Origin: Gemmatimonadota bacterium | Lineage (GTDB): Bacteria > Gemmatimonadota > Gemmatimonadetes > Gemmatimonadales > GWC2-71-9 | Assembly (NCBI GenBank): GCA_016180765.1 | Contig: JACPAP010000015.1 | Span: 1-9,186, forward strand | Reading direction: 5' to 3' | DNA length: 9,186 nucleotides | In this document: in pieces, positions 1 to 5,085 of the stretch | How the letters are laid out: each line of letters starts with the position of its first letter | How positions within the stretch are numbered: the first letter of the stretch is position 1 | Program-made: the position numbers and the translations under genes | Notes under the pieces: model-generated | Database searches by the model: none | What the model saw: the letters and a program-made list of their open reading frames with translations, nothing else | Told to the model about the DNA's origin: nothing

Positions 1-2
1 GG

Positions 3-593
3 ATCGCGTTCGTCGTGGTCGAAGTGGGTCTCGTGTGGTTCCTCATCAAGTACCGGGCTCGACCCGGTCGCAAAGCCGAGTACATCCACGGCAGCACCAG
101 GGCCGAGATCACCTGGACCTCGGTGACCGCGGTGACGGTGGTGGTGCTGGGCCTGATGAGCGGCCCGGTGTGGAATCAGGTGAAGGGCCGCCATTCGGTG
201 CCGGGCGACGCGATGCCGGTCGCGATCCACGCGCAACAGTTCGAGTGGCACGTCACGTATCCCGGCCCGGATGGTCAACTGGGCTCCGCCGACGACTTCC
301 AGCTCCGGAACCAGCTGCACGTGGTGGTCAACCGCCCCACCGTGGCGACGCTCACGGCGGAGGACGTGATCCACTCGTTCTTCGTGCCGGCCTGGCGTAT
401 CAAGCAGGACGCGGTACCGGGTCTGGGGATCCGGGTGTGGTTCCAGCCCACCGAGGTGGGGACGTACGAGCTGGCCTGCGCCGAGTTGTGCGGGCTGGGG
501 CACTATCGCATGCGTGCCCAGGTGACGGTGCACACCCAGGAAAGCTATGACCAGTGGCTGGCGGAACAGAGCCAAACCGTAGCGCTCCGTTAG
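3..593 (+). CDS. coxB: Cytochrome c oxidase subunit II (CuA subunit), 5'-truncated by window
   Basis: Subunit II of the aa3-type oxidase accepts electrons from cytochrome c through the binuclear CuA centre on the outer face of the membrane and passes them to heme a in subunit I. The reading frame is open to the left edge, so the N-terminus and part of the first membrane helix are missing; 196 residues are visible. A second membrane helix lies at about 108-170, followed by the cupredoxin domain. The CuA ligands are complete: His in IHSFFVP (codon 372-374) and the motif CAELCGLGHYRM (477-512), giving Cys, Glu, Cys, His and Met. The EW pair typical of the domain is at about 242-247. A glycine/aspartate-rich insert (GPDGQLGSADD) sits between early strands of the domain. 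The protein ends soon after the CuA motif, so there is no fused cytochrome c domain as in caa3 oxidases. It is the first visible gene of the cox operon, 10 nt before coxA. Confidence 0.96.
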   Translation: MAFVVVEVGLVWFLIKYRARPGRKAEYIHGSTRAEITWTSVTAVTVVVLGLMSGPVWNQVKGRHSVPGDAMPVAIHAQQFEWHVTYPGPDGQLGSADDFQLRNQLHVVVNRPTVATLTAEDVIHSFFVPAWRIKQDAVPGLGIRVWFQPTEVGTYELACAELCGLGHYRMRAQVTVHTQESYDQWLAEQSQTVALR

Positions 594-598
594 AGGGG
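591..598 (+). promoter_or_regulatory. Shine-Dalgarno of coxA overlapping the coxB stop codon
   Basis: The sequence TAGAGGGG holds the coxB stop (591-593) and a GAGGGG ribosome-binding site (593-598) that shares its first G with the stop. The spacer to the coxA ATG is 5 nt. This layout favours re-initiation by ribosomes finishing coxB; the effect is inferred. Confidence 0.7.
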
Positions 599-603
599 AC
601 GAC

Positions 604-2373
604 ATGGCGACGACTGCGGCAACTGTCGGTCAGGTAAGTCACGCGGGGCACGTGGACGATCGGTCGTTTCTGCGCAAGTACATCTTCTCGACCGATCACA
701 AGATCATCGGCATCCAGTTCCTCATCATGAGCCTGCTGTTCCTCGCCATGGGCGGGGCGCTGGCCATGATGATGCGCTGGCAGCTGGGCTTCCCGGGCCA
801 GGTCATGCCCGGCGCCGCGCTGCTGCCCGAGACCATGGCGCCCGGCGGCATCCTGCTGCCCGAGTTCTACATCTCGCTGGTCACCATGCACGGCACCTTC
901 ATGGTGTTCTTCGCCATCATGCCCTTGCTGGTGGGCGTGTTCGGCAATTTCCTGATCCCGCTCAAGATCGGCGCGCCGGATATGGCGTTCCCGCGCCTCA
1001 ACATGATGTCCTTCTGGGTGGCGGTGCCGTCGGGGCTCATCATGCTGGCCGGGTTCTGGGCGGAAGGCGGACACGCCGGCGCGGGCTGGACGGCCTACGC
1101 GCCCCTGAGCGCGTCCCCGGAGTACTCCGGGGTGAGCCTGGGGCAGCAGTTGTGGTGCGTGAGCCTGGTCGTGCTGGGCCTCTCCTCCATGCTCGGCGCG
1201 GTGAACTACATCACCACCGTCATCAACCTGCGCGCACCCGGCATGACCTGGTTTCGGCTGCCGCTCAGCATCTGGGCGCTGTTCATCACGGCCATTCTGG
1301 TCTTGCTCGCGATCCCCATTCTCGCGGGCGGCGCGATCATGCTGCTGTTCGACCAAACGATTGGTACCCACTTCTTCAAGCCGGCCACCGGTGGGCAGGT
1401 GCTCCTGTGGCAGCACCTGTTCTGGTTCTTCGGTCACCCGGAGGTCTACATCCTCATCCTGCCGGCCATGGGCATGGTGTCGGACATCATCGCCAACGGC
1501 TCGCGCAAGCCGATCTTCGGCTACGAGTCCATGGTGTTCGCCATCATGGGCATCGGGTTCCTGGGCTGGATCGTGTGGGGGCACCACATGTTCCAGAGCG
1601 GCATGAACCCCACGCTGGGCCAGACGTTCATGATCTCGACCCTGCTCATCGCGGTGCCCTCCGCCATCAAGACGTTCAACTGGCTGGGCACCATGTGGCG
1701 GGGCAGCCTGCATTTCCACGTGCCCATGCTGCACGCCGTGGCGTTCGTGGCGATGTTCGTCATCGGCGGCCTCTCCGGCGTGTTCATGGCCTCGACCCCG
1801 GTGGACATCTACATCCACGACACCTACTTCATCGTGGCCCACATCCACTACGTGCTGTTCGGCGGCAGCCTGTTCGCGTTGTTCGGGGCGATCACCTACT
1901 GGTATCCCAAGATGTTCGGCCGGATGATGAACCCCTTCTGGGGCAAGGCGCATTTCTGGCTCACCTTCGTGTTCTACAACCTGACGTTCTTCCCCATGCA
2001 CCAGCTGGGCCTCCAGGGGCACATGCGGCGCATCTACGATCCCACGCAATACGAGTTCCTGCAGCCCCTGCAGCCGCTCAACCAGTTCATCACCATCGCC
2101 GCGTTGCTGCTGTTCGCCAGCCAGGCGATCTTCGCGCTCAACTTCATCCTGAGCTGGTTCCGGGGGACGAAGGCCGAGGCCAACCCCTGGCACGACAACG
2201 CGCTGGAATGGACCGTCCCGTCGCCCCCGCCCCACGGCAACTTCGCGGTGACGCCCACGGTGTATCGGGGCCCGTACGAGTACAGCTCGCCCGAAGCGAC
2301 GGAAGACTATCTGCCGCAGAATAAGCGGCTGCCCACCGACCGGATGCCGGCGTCGCAGCCGGCCGGCGACTGA
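604..2373 (+). CDS. coxA: Cytochrome c oxidase subunit I (heme a, heme a3-CuB)
   Basis: Catalytic subunit of the heme-copper oxidase: it reduces O2 to water and pumps protons across the cytoplasmic membrane. The 589 residues cover a usual full-length A-family subunit I with about 12 membrane helices. Heme a ligands are His96 (in MHGTFM) and His415; heme a3 is bound by His413 (in VAHIHY). CuB ligands are His278, His327 and His328 (GHPEVY and WGHHMF), and Tyr282 is the expected His-Tyr cross-link partner. Glu280 in GHPEVY marks the A1 subtype. By alignment from memory, Asp126 (GAPDMAFPR) matches the D-channel entrance and Lys356 (SAIKTFNW) the K-channel lysine, so both proton routes look intact. 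The start is fixed by a GAGGGG site 5 nt upstream and by the family N-terminus (STDHKIIGIQ at 29-38). It lies between coxB and coxC in one operon. Confidence 0.98.
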   Translation: MATTAATVGQVSHAGHVDDRSFLRKYIFSTDHKIIGIQFLIMSLLFLAMGGALAMMMRWQLGFPGQVMPGAALLPETMAPGGILLPEFYISLVTMHGTFMVFFAIMPLLVGVFGNFLIPLKIGAPDMAFPRLNMMSFWVAVPSGLIMLAGFWAEGGHAGAGWTAYAPLSASPEYSGVSLGQQLWCVSLVVLGLSSMLGAVNYITTVINLRAPGMTWFRLPLSIWALFITAILVLLAIPILAGGAIMLLFDQTIGTHFFKPATGGQVLLWQHLFWFFGHPEVYILILPAMGMVSDIIANGSRKPIFGYESMVFAIMGIGFLGWIVWGHHMFQSGMNPTLGQTFMISTLLIAVPSAIKTFNWLGTMWRGSLHFHVPMLHAVAFVAMFVIGGLSGVFMASTPVDIYIHDTYFIVAHIHYVLFGGSLFALFGAITYWYPKMFGRMMNPFWGKAHFWLTFVFYNLTFFPMHQLGLQGHMRRIYDPTQYEFLQPLQPLNQFITIAALLLFASQAIFALNFILSWFRGTKAEANPWHDNALEWTVPSPPPHGNFAVTPTVYRGPYEYSSPEATEDYLPQNKRLPTDRMPASQPAGD

Positions 2374-2377
2374 GGGG
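2371..2377 (+). promoter_or_regulatory. Shine-Dalgarno of coxC overlapping the coxA stop codon
   Basis: TGAGGGG contains the coxA stop TGA (2371-2373) and a GAGGGG site (2372-2377), with an 8-nt spacer to the coxC ATG at 2386. It repeats the coxB/coxA junction almost exactly. Confidence 0.7.
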
Positions 2378-2385
2378 ACACGACC

Positions 2386-3048
2386 ATGGCGCACGTTGCA
2401 GTGATGGAACCCCCGGTCGCCGCGGAGCACGGCGCCGGGGTCTACAACGAAAAGCTGGGGATGTGGATCTTCCTCGGCTCGGAGGTGATGTTTTTTACCG
2501 CGCTGATCGGCTCGTACATCATCCTGCGCTTCGGCGCGCCCGGGGAGTGGGCCCGGCCGGGCGTGGTGCTCAACGTCCCGATAACGGCGTTCAACACCTT
2601 CCTGCTGATCTGCTCCAGCGTCTCGATGGTGAAGGCCTACGCCGCCGTGGTGGACGGCGATCAGCAGAAACTCAAGCTCTGGTTGTTGCTGACCATCCTC
2701 GCAGGCGCCTCGTTCGTCGGCGTCCAGGTCTACGAATACACCCACCTGGTCCACCGCGGCTTCCTCCCGAGCGGCATCCGCGAGGGCAGCGAGCTGGCCG
2801 AGCTGGTGGCGCAGGGAACCATCCCCGAGGCCACGGCCAGCATCTACGGCTCCACCTTCTACATCATGACCGGCTTCCACGGCTTTCACGTGACCTGCGG
2901 GGTGGTGTCCATGATCTGGGTGTACCTGAAGGCGCTTCGTGGGGGCTACAGCGCCACCGATTACCGCGGGGTGGAGGTGATCGGGCTGTACTGGCATTTC
3001 GTGGATCTGGTGTGGATCATCCTGTTCACCATCGTCTACCTGGTGTGA
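2386..3048 (+). CDS. coxC: Cytochrome c oxidase subunit III
   Basis: Integral membrane subunit that binds lipid and stabilises proton uptake into the D channel of subunit I; it carries no redox centre. The 220-residue protein is the short bacterial form with about five membrane helices (roughly residues 24-47, 61-85, 97-117, 157-180 and 198-219). It lacks the first two helices of the mitochondrial type. Family hallmarks are NEKLGMWIFLGSEVMFF near the N-terminus (conserved Glu34), GFHGFHVTCG with His165 and His168, and YWHFVDLVW near the C-terminus (His204, Asp207). A longer loop of about 35 residues (about 121-156) separates helices 3 and 4. The start has a strong ribosome-binding site inside the coxA stop region, and coxD follows after 8 nt. 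Confidence 0.96.
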   Translation: MAHVAVMEPPVAAEHGAGVYNEKLGMWIFLGSEVMFFTALIGSYIILRFGAPGEWARPGVVLNVPITAFNTFLLICSSVSMVKAYAAVVDGDQQKLKLWLLLTILAGASFVGVQVYEYTHLVHRGFLPSGIREGSELAELVAQGTIPEATASIYGSTFYIMTGFHGFHVTCGVVSMIWVYLKALRGGYSATDYRGVEVIGLYWHFVDLVWIILFTIVYLV

Positions 3049-3051
3049 GGG
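3046..3051 (+). promoter_or_regulatory. Shine-Dalgarno of coxD overlapping the coxC stop codon
   Basis: TGAGGG contains the coxC stop (3046-3048) and a GAGGG site (3047-3051), 5 nt before the coxD ATG. This is the third junction of the same design in the operon, and it supports 3057 as the coxD start. Confidence 0.65.
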
Positions 3052-3056
3052 CGACC

Positions 3057-3341
3057 ATGGACGACTTGGCGCACCGAAAGCAGCATCCCAATTACCTCCT
3101 GATCTGGGCGTACCTGTTCATCCTGACGATCGTGGAGGTGGCGGTGGCGTTTCTTTCGCACATCCCCAGGAACCTGCTGCTCCTGGCGTTGGTGTTCCTG
3201 GCCGTGTGGAAGGCGGGGTTGGTCGCCCTGTTTTTCATGCATCTCAAGTTCGAGTCGAACCGGCTGCGCATCCTGGCCGCGGCGCCGCTCCCGCTGGCAC
3301 TTATCCTGGTGCTGGCGGTGATCACCGAGTTCCGGTGGTAG
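3057..3341 (+). CDS. coxD: Cytochrome c oxidase subunit IV (prokaryotic type)
   Basis: Small accessory subunit of bacterial heme-copper oxidases (the COX4_pro type), thought to stabilise the assembled complex in the membrane. The 94 residues form three membrane helices (about 12-34, 38-61 and 70-90). The family signature is clear: YLLIWAYLFILTIVEVAVA in the first helix, and KAGLVALFFMHLKFES spanning the end of the second. The frame is open far upstream into coxC, but ATG 3057 has a GAGGG site 5 nt away and gives the usual length for the family, so the upstream extension is an out-of-frame shadow of coxC. It is co-transcribed with coxC by position, and the next small gene starts 4 nt after its stop. 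Confidence 0.93.
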   Translation: MDDLAHRKQHPNYLLIWAYLFILTIVEVAVAFLSHIPRNLLLLALVFLAVWKAGLVALFFMHLKFESNRLRILAAAPLPLALILVLAVITEFRW

Positions 3342-3345
3342 CGAG

Positions 3346-3534
3346 ATGATCGCGTTTCATCGGTTCCTGATCGGCACGGCGATTCTGTTCTGCGCGGGCT
3401 TCTCCGTCTGGGCCCTGCTCCGGTTCCGCGCCCACGGCGGCACCGTGCCGCTGGTGCTGGGCGTGACTTTCGCTCTGTGCACGCTGGCCCTGAGTTATTA
3501 CTTGAAGAACCTGCGGCGGTTTCTGGGGCGATGA
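3346..3534 (+). CDS. Small two-helix membrane protein at the end of the cox operon, unknown function
   Basis: I do not recognise a family. The 62-residue product has two predicted membrane helices (about residues 4-26 and 32-52), joined by a short loop (RAHGGT), and a basic C-terminus (KNLRRFLGR) that suggests a cytoplasmic end. It contains two cysteines (16 and 45), both within helices, and no heme- or metal-binding motif. It starts 4 nt after the coxD stop and shares an ATGA overlap with the next gene, so it is almost certainly co-translated with the oxidase. A poorly conserved accessory subunit or assembly factor is the natural guess, but nothing in the sequence proves it. The ribosome-binding site is weak, as expected for a coupled start. 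Confidence 0.75.
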   Translation: MIAFHRFLIGTAILFCAGFSVWALLRFRAHGGTVPLVLGVTFALCTLALSYYLKNLRRFLGR

Positions 3535-3719
3535 ACCACGCGGCCGACACCGCCATGTTCTGGGTGGGTGCGCTGTTCGTGTTCACGCCCATCGTGTTCT
3601 TCGGGATCGTGATCGGCGTCTGGTGGTACCAGCAGAAGAAGCGGAGGGCGGAGGTCCGCGAGGAGCCTGACGCCTCCGAGGTTTCACCGCAGAGTGCGCA
3701 GAGAACAACGCAGCGGTAA
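3531..3719 (+). CDS. Small single-helix membrane protein at the end of the cox operon, unknown function
   Basis: I do not recognise a family. The 62-residue product starts at the ATG of an ATGA overlap (3531-3534) with the preceding gene, a standard sign of translational coupling. Residues 9-32 form one hydrophobic helix (FWVGALFVFTPIVFFGIVIG, then VWWY), followed by QQKKRR, which predicts an outside N-terminus and a cytoplasmic tail. The overall shape (about 60 residues, one helix, basic then acidic tail) is reminiscent of small single-helix oxidase subunits such as CcoQ, but I see no sequence match. The last 14 or so residues (SEVSPQSAQRTTQR) are encoded by a CGCAGAG repeat-like stretch and may be a recent tail addition. 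The reading frame is open further upstream to 3477, but that stretch overlaps the previous gene and is not needed. Confidence 0.7.
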   Translation: MNHAADTAMFWVGALFVFTPIVFFGIVIGVWWYQQKKRRAEVREEPDASEVSPQSAQRTTQR

Positions 3720-3724
3720 AACCG
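3682..3724 (+). repeat. CGCAGAG repeat-like stretch with imperfect terminal inverted repeat
   Basis: Units CGCAGAG (3688-3694), CGCAGAG (3697-3703) and CGCAG (3709-3713) lie close together. The stretch is bounded by TTTCACCGC on the left (3682-3690) and GCGGTAAAA on the right, whose reverse complement TTTTACCGC differs by one base. It also ends in a small perfect hairpin, CGGT-AAA-ACCG (3714-3724), containing the stop codon TAA. The unit resembles 'CACCGCAGAGACGCAGAG'-type intergenic repeats that I recall from many environmental genomes; this is recollection, not a search. Confidence 0.4.
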
Positions 3725-3746
3725 TACCTGTGGCTATGGCTGAGGG

Positions 3747-4391
3747 CTAGGCGCGCCGTCGAACCACCGCGAGTACGAGGGCGAGGATCGCGAGGCCGGT
3801 GGCGGCGCCGGCCAGCGCGAAGGCCCCGGCCGGCGAGATCGCCGTGGTACCGCGAATGGACACGGTGGGAGCCCGGCTGGCTCCTCCCCGGGCCCAATCC
3901 ACCGTGGAGCCGCTGGCACGGGTGAGCCTGACGGGGAAAACCAGTTCGGCTCCGGGACGGGCATCGGGCGCCACGCGGCCCAGGAAGGCGAACTCGTAGA
4001 AGGCGCCCCGATCGACCCGGCCCCCGGACCATTCGATGCTGGGAGCCGAGCTGTCGGTGGCCGGCTGGAGCCGGGCCGTAAAGCCGGGCGGAGCGCCGAC
4101 CCCGAGCACCTGGACGGCCTCCGGGAGCGTGATGCGGACTGCTACCGTTGGCGTGTCGGTCTGGTTCACCACGCGGAGCGTGAAGCGCTCCCAGGCGGCT
4201 GGCGTAACGGACGGGGGATCCAGGGCGATCTGGGCTGAAAGCGGGCGCACTGCCGCGCCCAGGCCGAGCAGGATCCCGGCCGCGAAAAGCCGGCGGCCGC
4301 GGGTCAGGGGAGCCGCCCGGTGGGGACCGGTGGGTGCAGCGGGGCCGAGACCGTGGGCTTGGAGACGCCCTCCCAGCCGCACGCCAGGCAC
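3747..4391 (-). CDS. YcnI-like (DUF1775) secreted, C-terminally membrane-anchored protein
   Basis: YcnI/DUF1775 proteins are extracytoplasmic immunoglobulin-like domains; B. subtilis YcnI binds copper. As drawn (214 residues) there is a hydrophobic signal segment at about 35-53, with likely cleavage after PLSA53. A beta-rich domain follows at about 54-180, then a C-terminal membrane helix (about 191-210) ending in RRRA. Family-like features are FTLRVVNQTDTPTVAVRITLPE, IEWSGGRVDRGAFYEFAF and the late Trp166 (STVDWARG). The histidine that normally opens the mature YcnI domain is absent; the mature protein would begin QIALDPPSV. The start is uncertain. GTG 4391 has a GGAG site 8 nt upstream but gives a 30-residue leader before the signal peptide and overlaps the upstream gene by 88 nt. 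A CTG at 4307 overlapping the upstream stop (CTGA) would give a classic signal peptide. It sits convergently to the oxidase operon, which suggests a role in copper supply (inference). Confidence 0.68.
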   Translation of the reverse strand: MPGVRLGGRLQAHGLGPAAPTGPHRAAPLTRGRRLFAAGILLGLGAAVRPLSAQIALDPPSVTPAAWERFTLRVVNQTDTPTVAVRITLPEAVQVLGVGAPPGFTARLQPATDSSAPSIEWSGGRVDRGAFYEFAFLGRVAPDARPGAELVFPVRLTRASGSTVDWARGGASRAPTVSIRGTTAISPAGAFALAGAATGLAILALVLAVVRRRA

Positions 4392-4573
4392 CAGCGCCGC
4401 TCCAGGTGGAGCAGCCGCGCCAGCCGGGAGGACACGCGGCTTAGCTCGTCGTCACCACAGCGGGGACACCGGCGCCGCCCGGGGATCAGCAGCCAGATCA
4501 CCCCCAGGACGAGGGCCAGCCGCAGCAACACGGTGGCCATGAGCACGGCCACGACGAGGACGGAGTGGTCCAT
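4304..4573 (-). CDS. Small membrane protein with a CxxC...CxxC zinc-ribbon-like tail, unknown function
   Basis: No named family recognised. From ATG 4573 the product has 89 residues: one membrane helix (about 5-30), then a basic PGRRR stretch and a cytoplasmic tail. The tail holds two cysteine pairs, CPRC (36-39) and CLAC (62-65), separated by 22 residues. This spacing fits a small zinc ribbon or another four-cysteine metal site. The C-terminus (from about 71) is proline-rich and overlaps the start region of the YcnI-like gene, with which it forms an operon. A longer version from TTG 4645 would add 24 residues lacking clear features; neither start has a good ribosome-binding site. The cysteine pairs, the membrane helix and the tight link to the next gene argue that it is real. 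A copper-related role is possible only by association. Confidence 0.62.
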   Translation of the reverse strand: MDHSVLVVAVLMATVLLRLALVLGVIWLLIPGRRRCPRCGDDELSRVSSRLARLLHLERRWCLACGWEGVSKPTVSAPLHPPVPTGRLP

Positions 4574-4644
4574 ACCGTATGAGGTAGCGCCGTAGGAGGG
4601 CGGCGCGACTTCTGGAAGGTTGGAGCCGGCCTCCTCCCCGGTCA

Positions 4645-4658
4645 AGGGCAGCCGCCCT
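4645..4658. other. Short hairpin in the divergent intergenic region
   Basis: AGGGC-AGCC-GCCCT forms a perfect 5-bp stem with a 4-nt loop between the divergent genes starting at 4573 (-) and 4693 (+). The right part (GCCGCCCT, 4651-4658) is also the reverse complement of AGGGCGGC at 4597-4604. It could be an operator or chance in GC-rich DNA; I see no convincing promoter boxes in this gap. Confidence 0.25.
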
Positions 4659-4680
4659 GGCGCGGCCGGATCCGAACGAA

Positions 4681-4688
4681 AGGAGGGG
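4681..4688 (+). promoter_or_regulatory. Strong Shine-Dalgarno AGGAGGGG
   Basis: AGGAGGGG lies 4 nt before ATG 4693 (6 nt counted from AGGAGG). It is the strongest ribosome-binding site in the window, and it fixes the start of the following small gene. Confidence 0.75.
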
Positions 4689-4692
4689 TGAC

Positions 4693-4992
4693 ATGCTCGA
4701 ATGGCTGATCCCCATGTGTGCCTTCTTCCCCTTCACGGCGCTCTACCTCGGCGCGCTGCGGATCGAGCCGGGCGGGGGCCGCGGCGTTCACCAAGTGCTG
4801 GGGCTGCTCTTCACGTTGGTGATCTACCTGGCCGTGTGGCGGGCGCTCCACGCGGCCCTGTCGGGCGTGGGGCCAATCCTGGGCGGTGTGGTGCTCACCA
4901 TCGTCGTGGCGACGTTACTGCTGCCCCTGGAAGCTCGGCTGGGGTACCTGGTGGTGGGGGCCAGGCTCAAGCGGACGGCTGCGGCACACTAA
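4693..4992 (+). CDS. Three-helix integral membrane protein, unknown function
   Basis: I do not recognise the family. The 99-residue product has three predicted membrane helices (about residues 4-24, 34-54 and 58-79), followed by a short tail ending KRTAAAH. The first loop is glycine-rich and charged (RIEPGGGRGVHQ). No catalytic or metal-binding motif is visible. The start is well supported by AGGAGGGG immediately upstream. The gene stands alone: it diverges from the CxxC/YcnI-like pair, with 119 nt between the two starts, and converges on the htrA gene, from which it is separated by a strong hairpin. Coding is supported by the ribosome-binding site and hydrophobic pattern; function is open. 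Confidence 0.7.
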   Translation: MLEWLIPMCAFFPFTALYLGALRIEPGGGRGVHQVLGLLFTLVIYLAVWRALHAALSGVGPILGGVVLTIVVATLLLPLEARLGYLVVGARLKRTAAAH

Positions 4993-4998
4993 GAAGCC

Positions 4999-5060
4999 GT
5001 GAGACGTAAGAAGTGAGACGTGAGAAGGGCGCGGCGGCACTTCTCACGTCTCACATCTCA
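4999..5060. repeat. GTGAGACGT-type repeats forming a perfect 15-bp hairpin
   Basis: Two tandem 14-nt units, GTGAGACGTAAGAA (4999-5012) and GTGAGACGTGAGAA (5013-5026), differ at one base. The second unit plus one base (GTGAGACGTGAGAAG, 5013-5027) is perfectly complementary to CTTCTCACGTCTCAC (5040-5054), with a 12-nt GC-rich loop. A further partial unit, ATCTCAC, follows. It lies between convergent genes (stops at 4992 and 5086), so it probably acts as a two-way terminator, though there is no clear T tract. Built from repeated units, it also looks like a dispersed intergenic repeat. Confidence 0.75.
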
Positions 5061-5085
5061 CCGGGGTTGGGTCAGGGGGTAGGGC

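Noticed and set aside
3..593. caa3-type oxidase (cytochrome c fused to subunit II)
   Set aside because: CoxB ends about 80 nt after the CuA motif and has no CxxCH heme-binding motif.
1152..2324. 390-codon plus-strand frame within coxA
   Set aside because: Out-of-frame reading of coxA, His/Arg/Pro-rich, no family features.
400..2997. 865-codon open frame on the minus strand opposite coxA and coxC
   Set aside because: Rich in His, Gln, Glu and Arg with no recognisable domain, and lies entirely against well-conserved coxA/coxC coding sequence. Long antisense open frames are expected in GC-rich genes with strong third-position GC bias.
4452..4736. 94-codon minus-strand frame across the divergent gap
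   Set aside because: Overlaps the starts of both the CxxC protein and the 4693 gene in other frames, with no support from composition or motifs.
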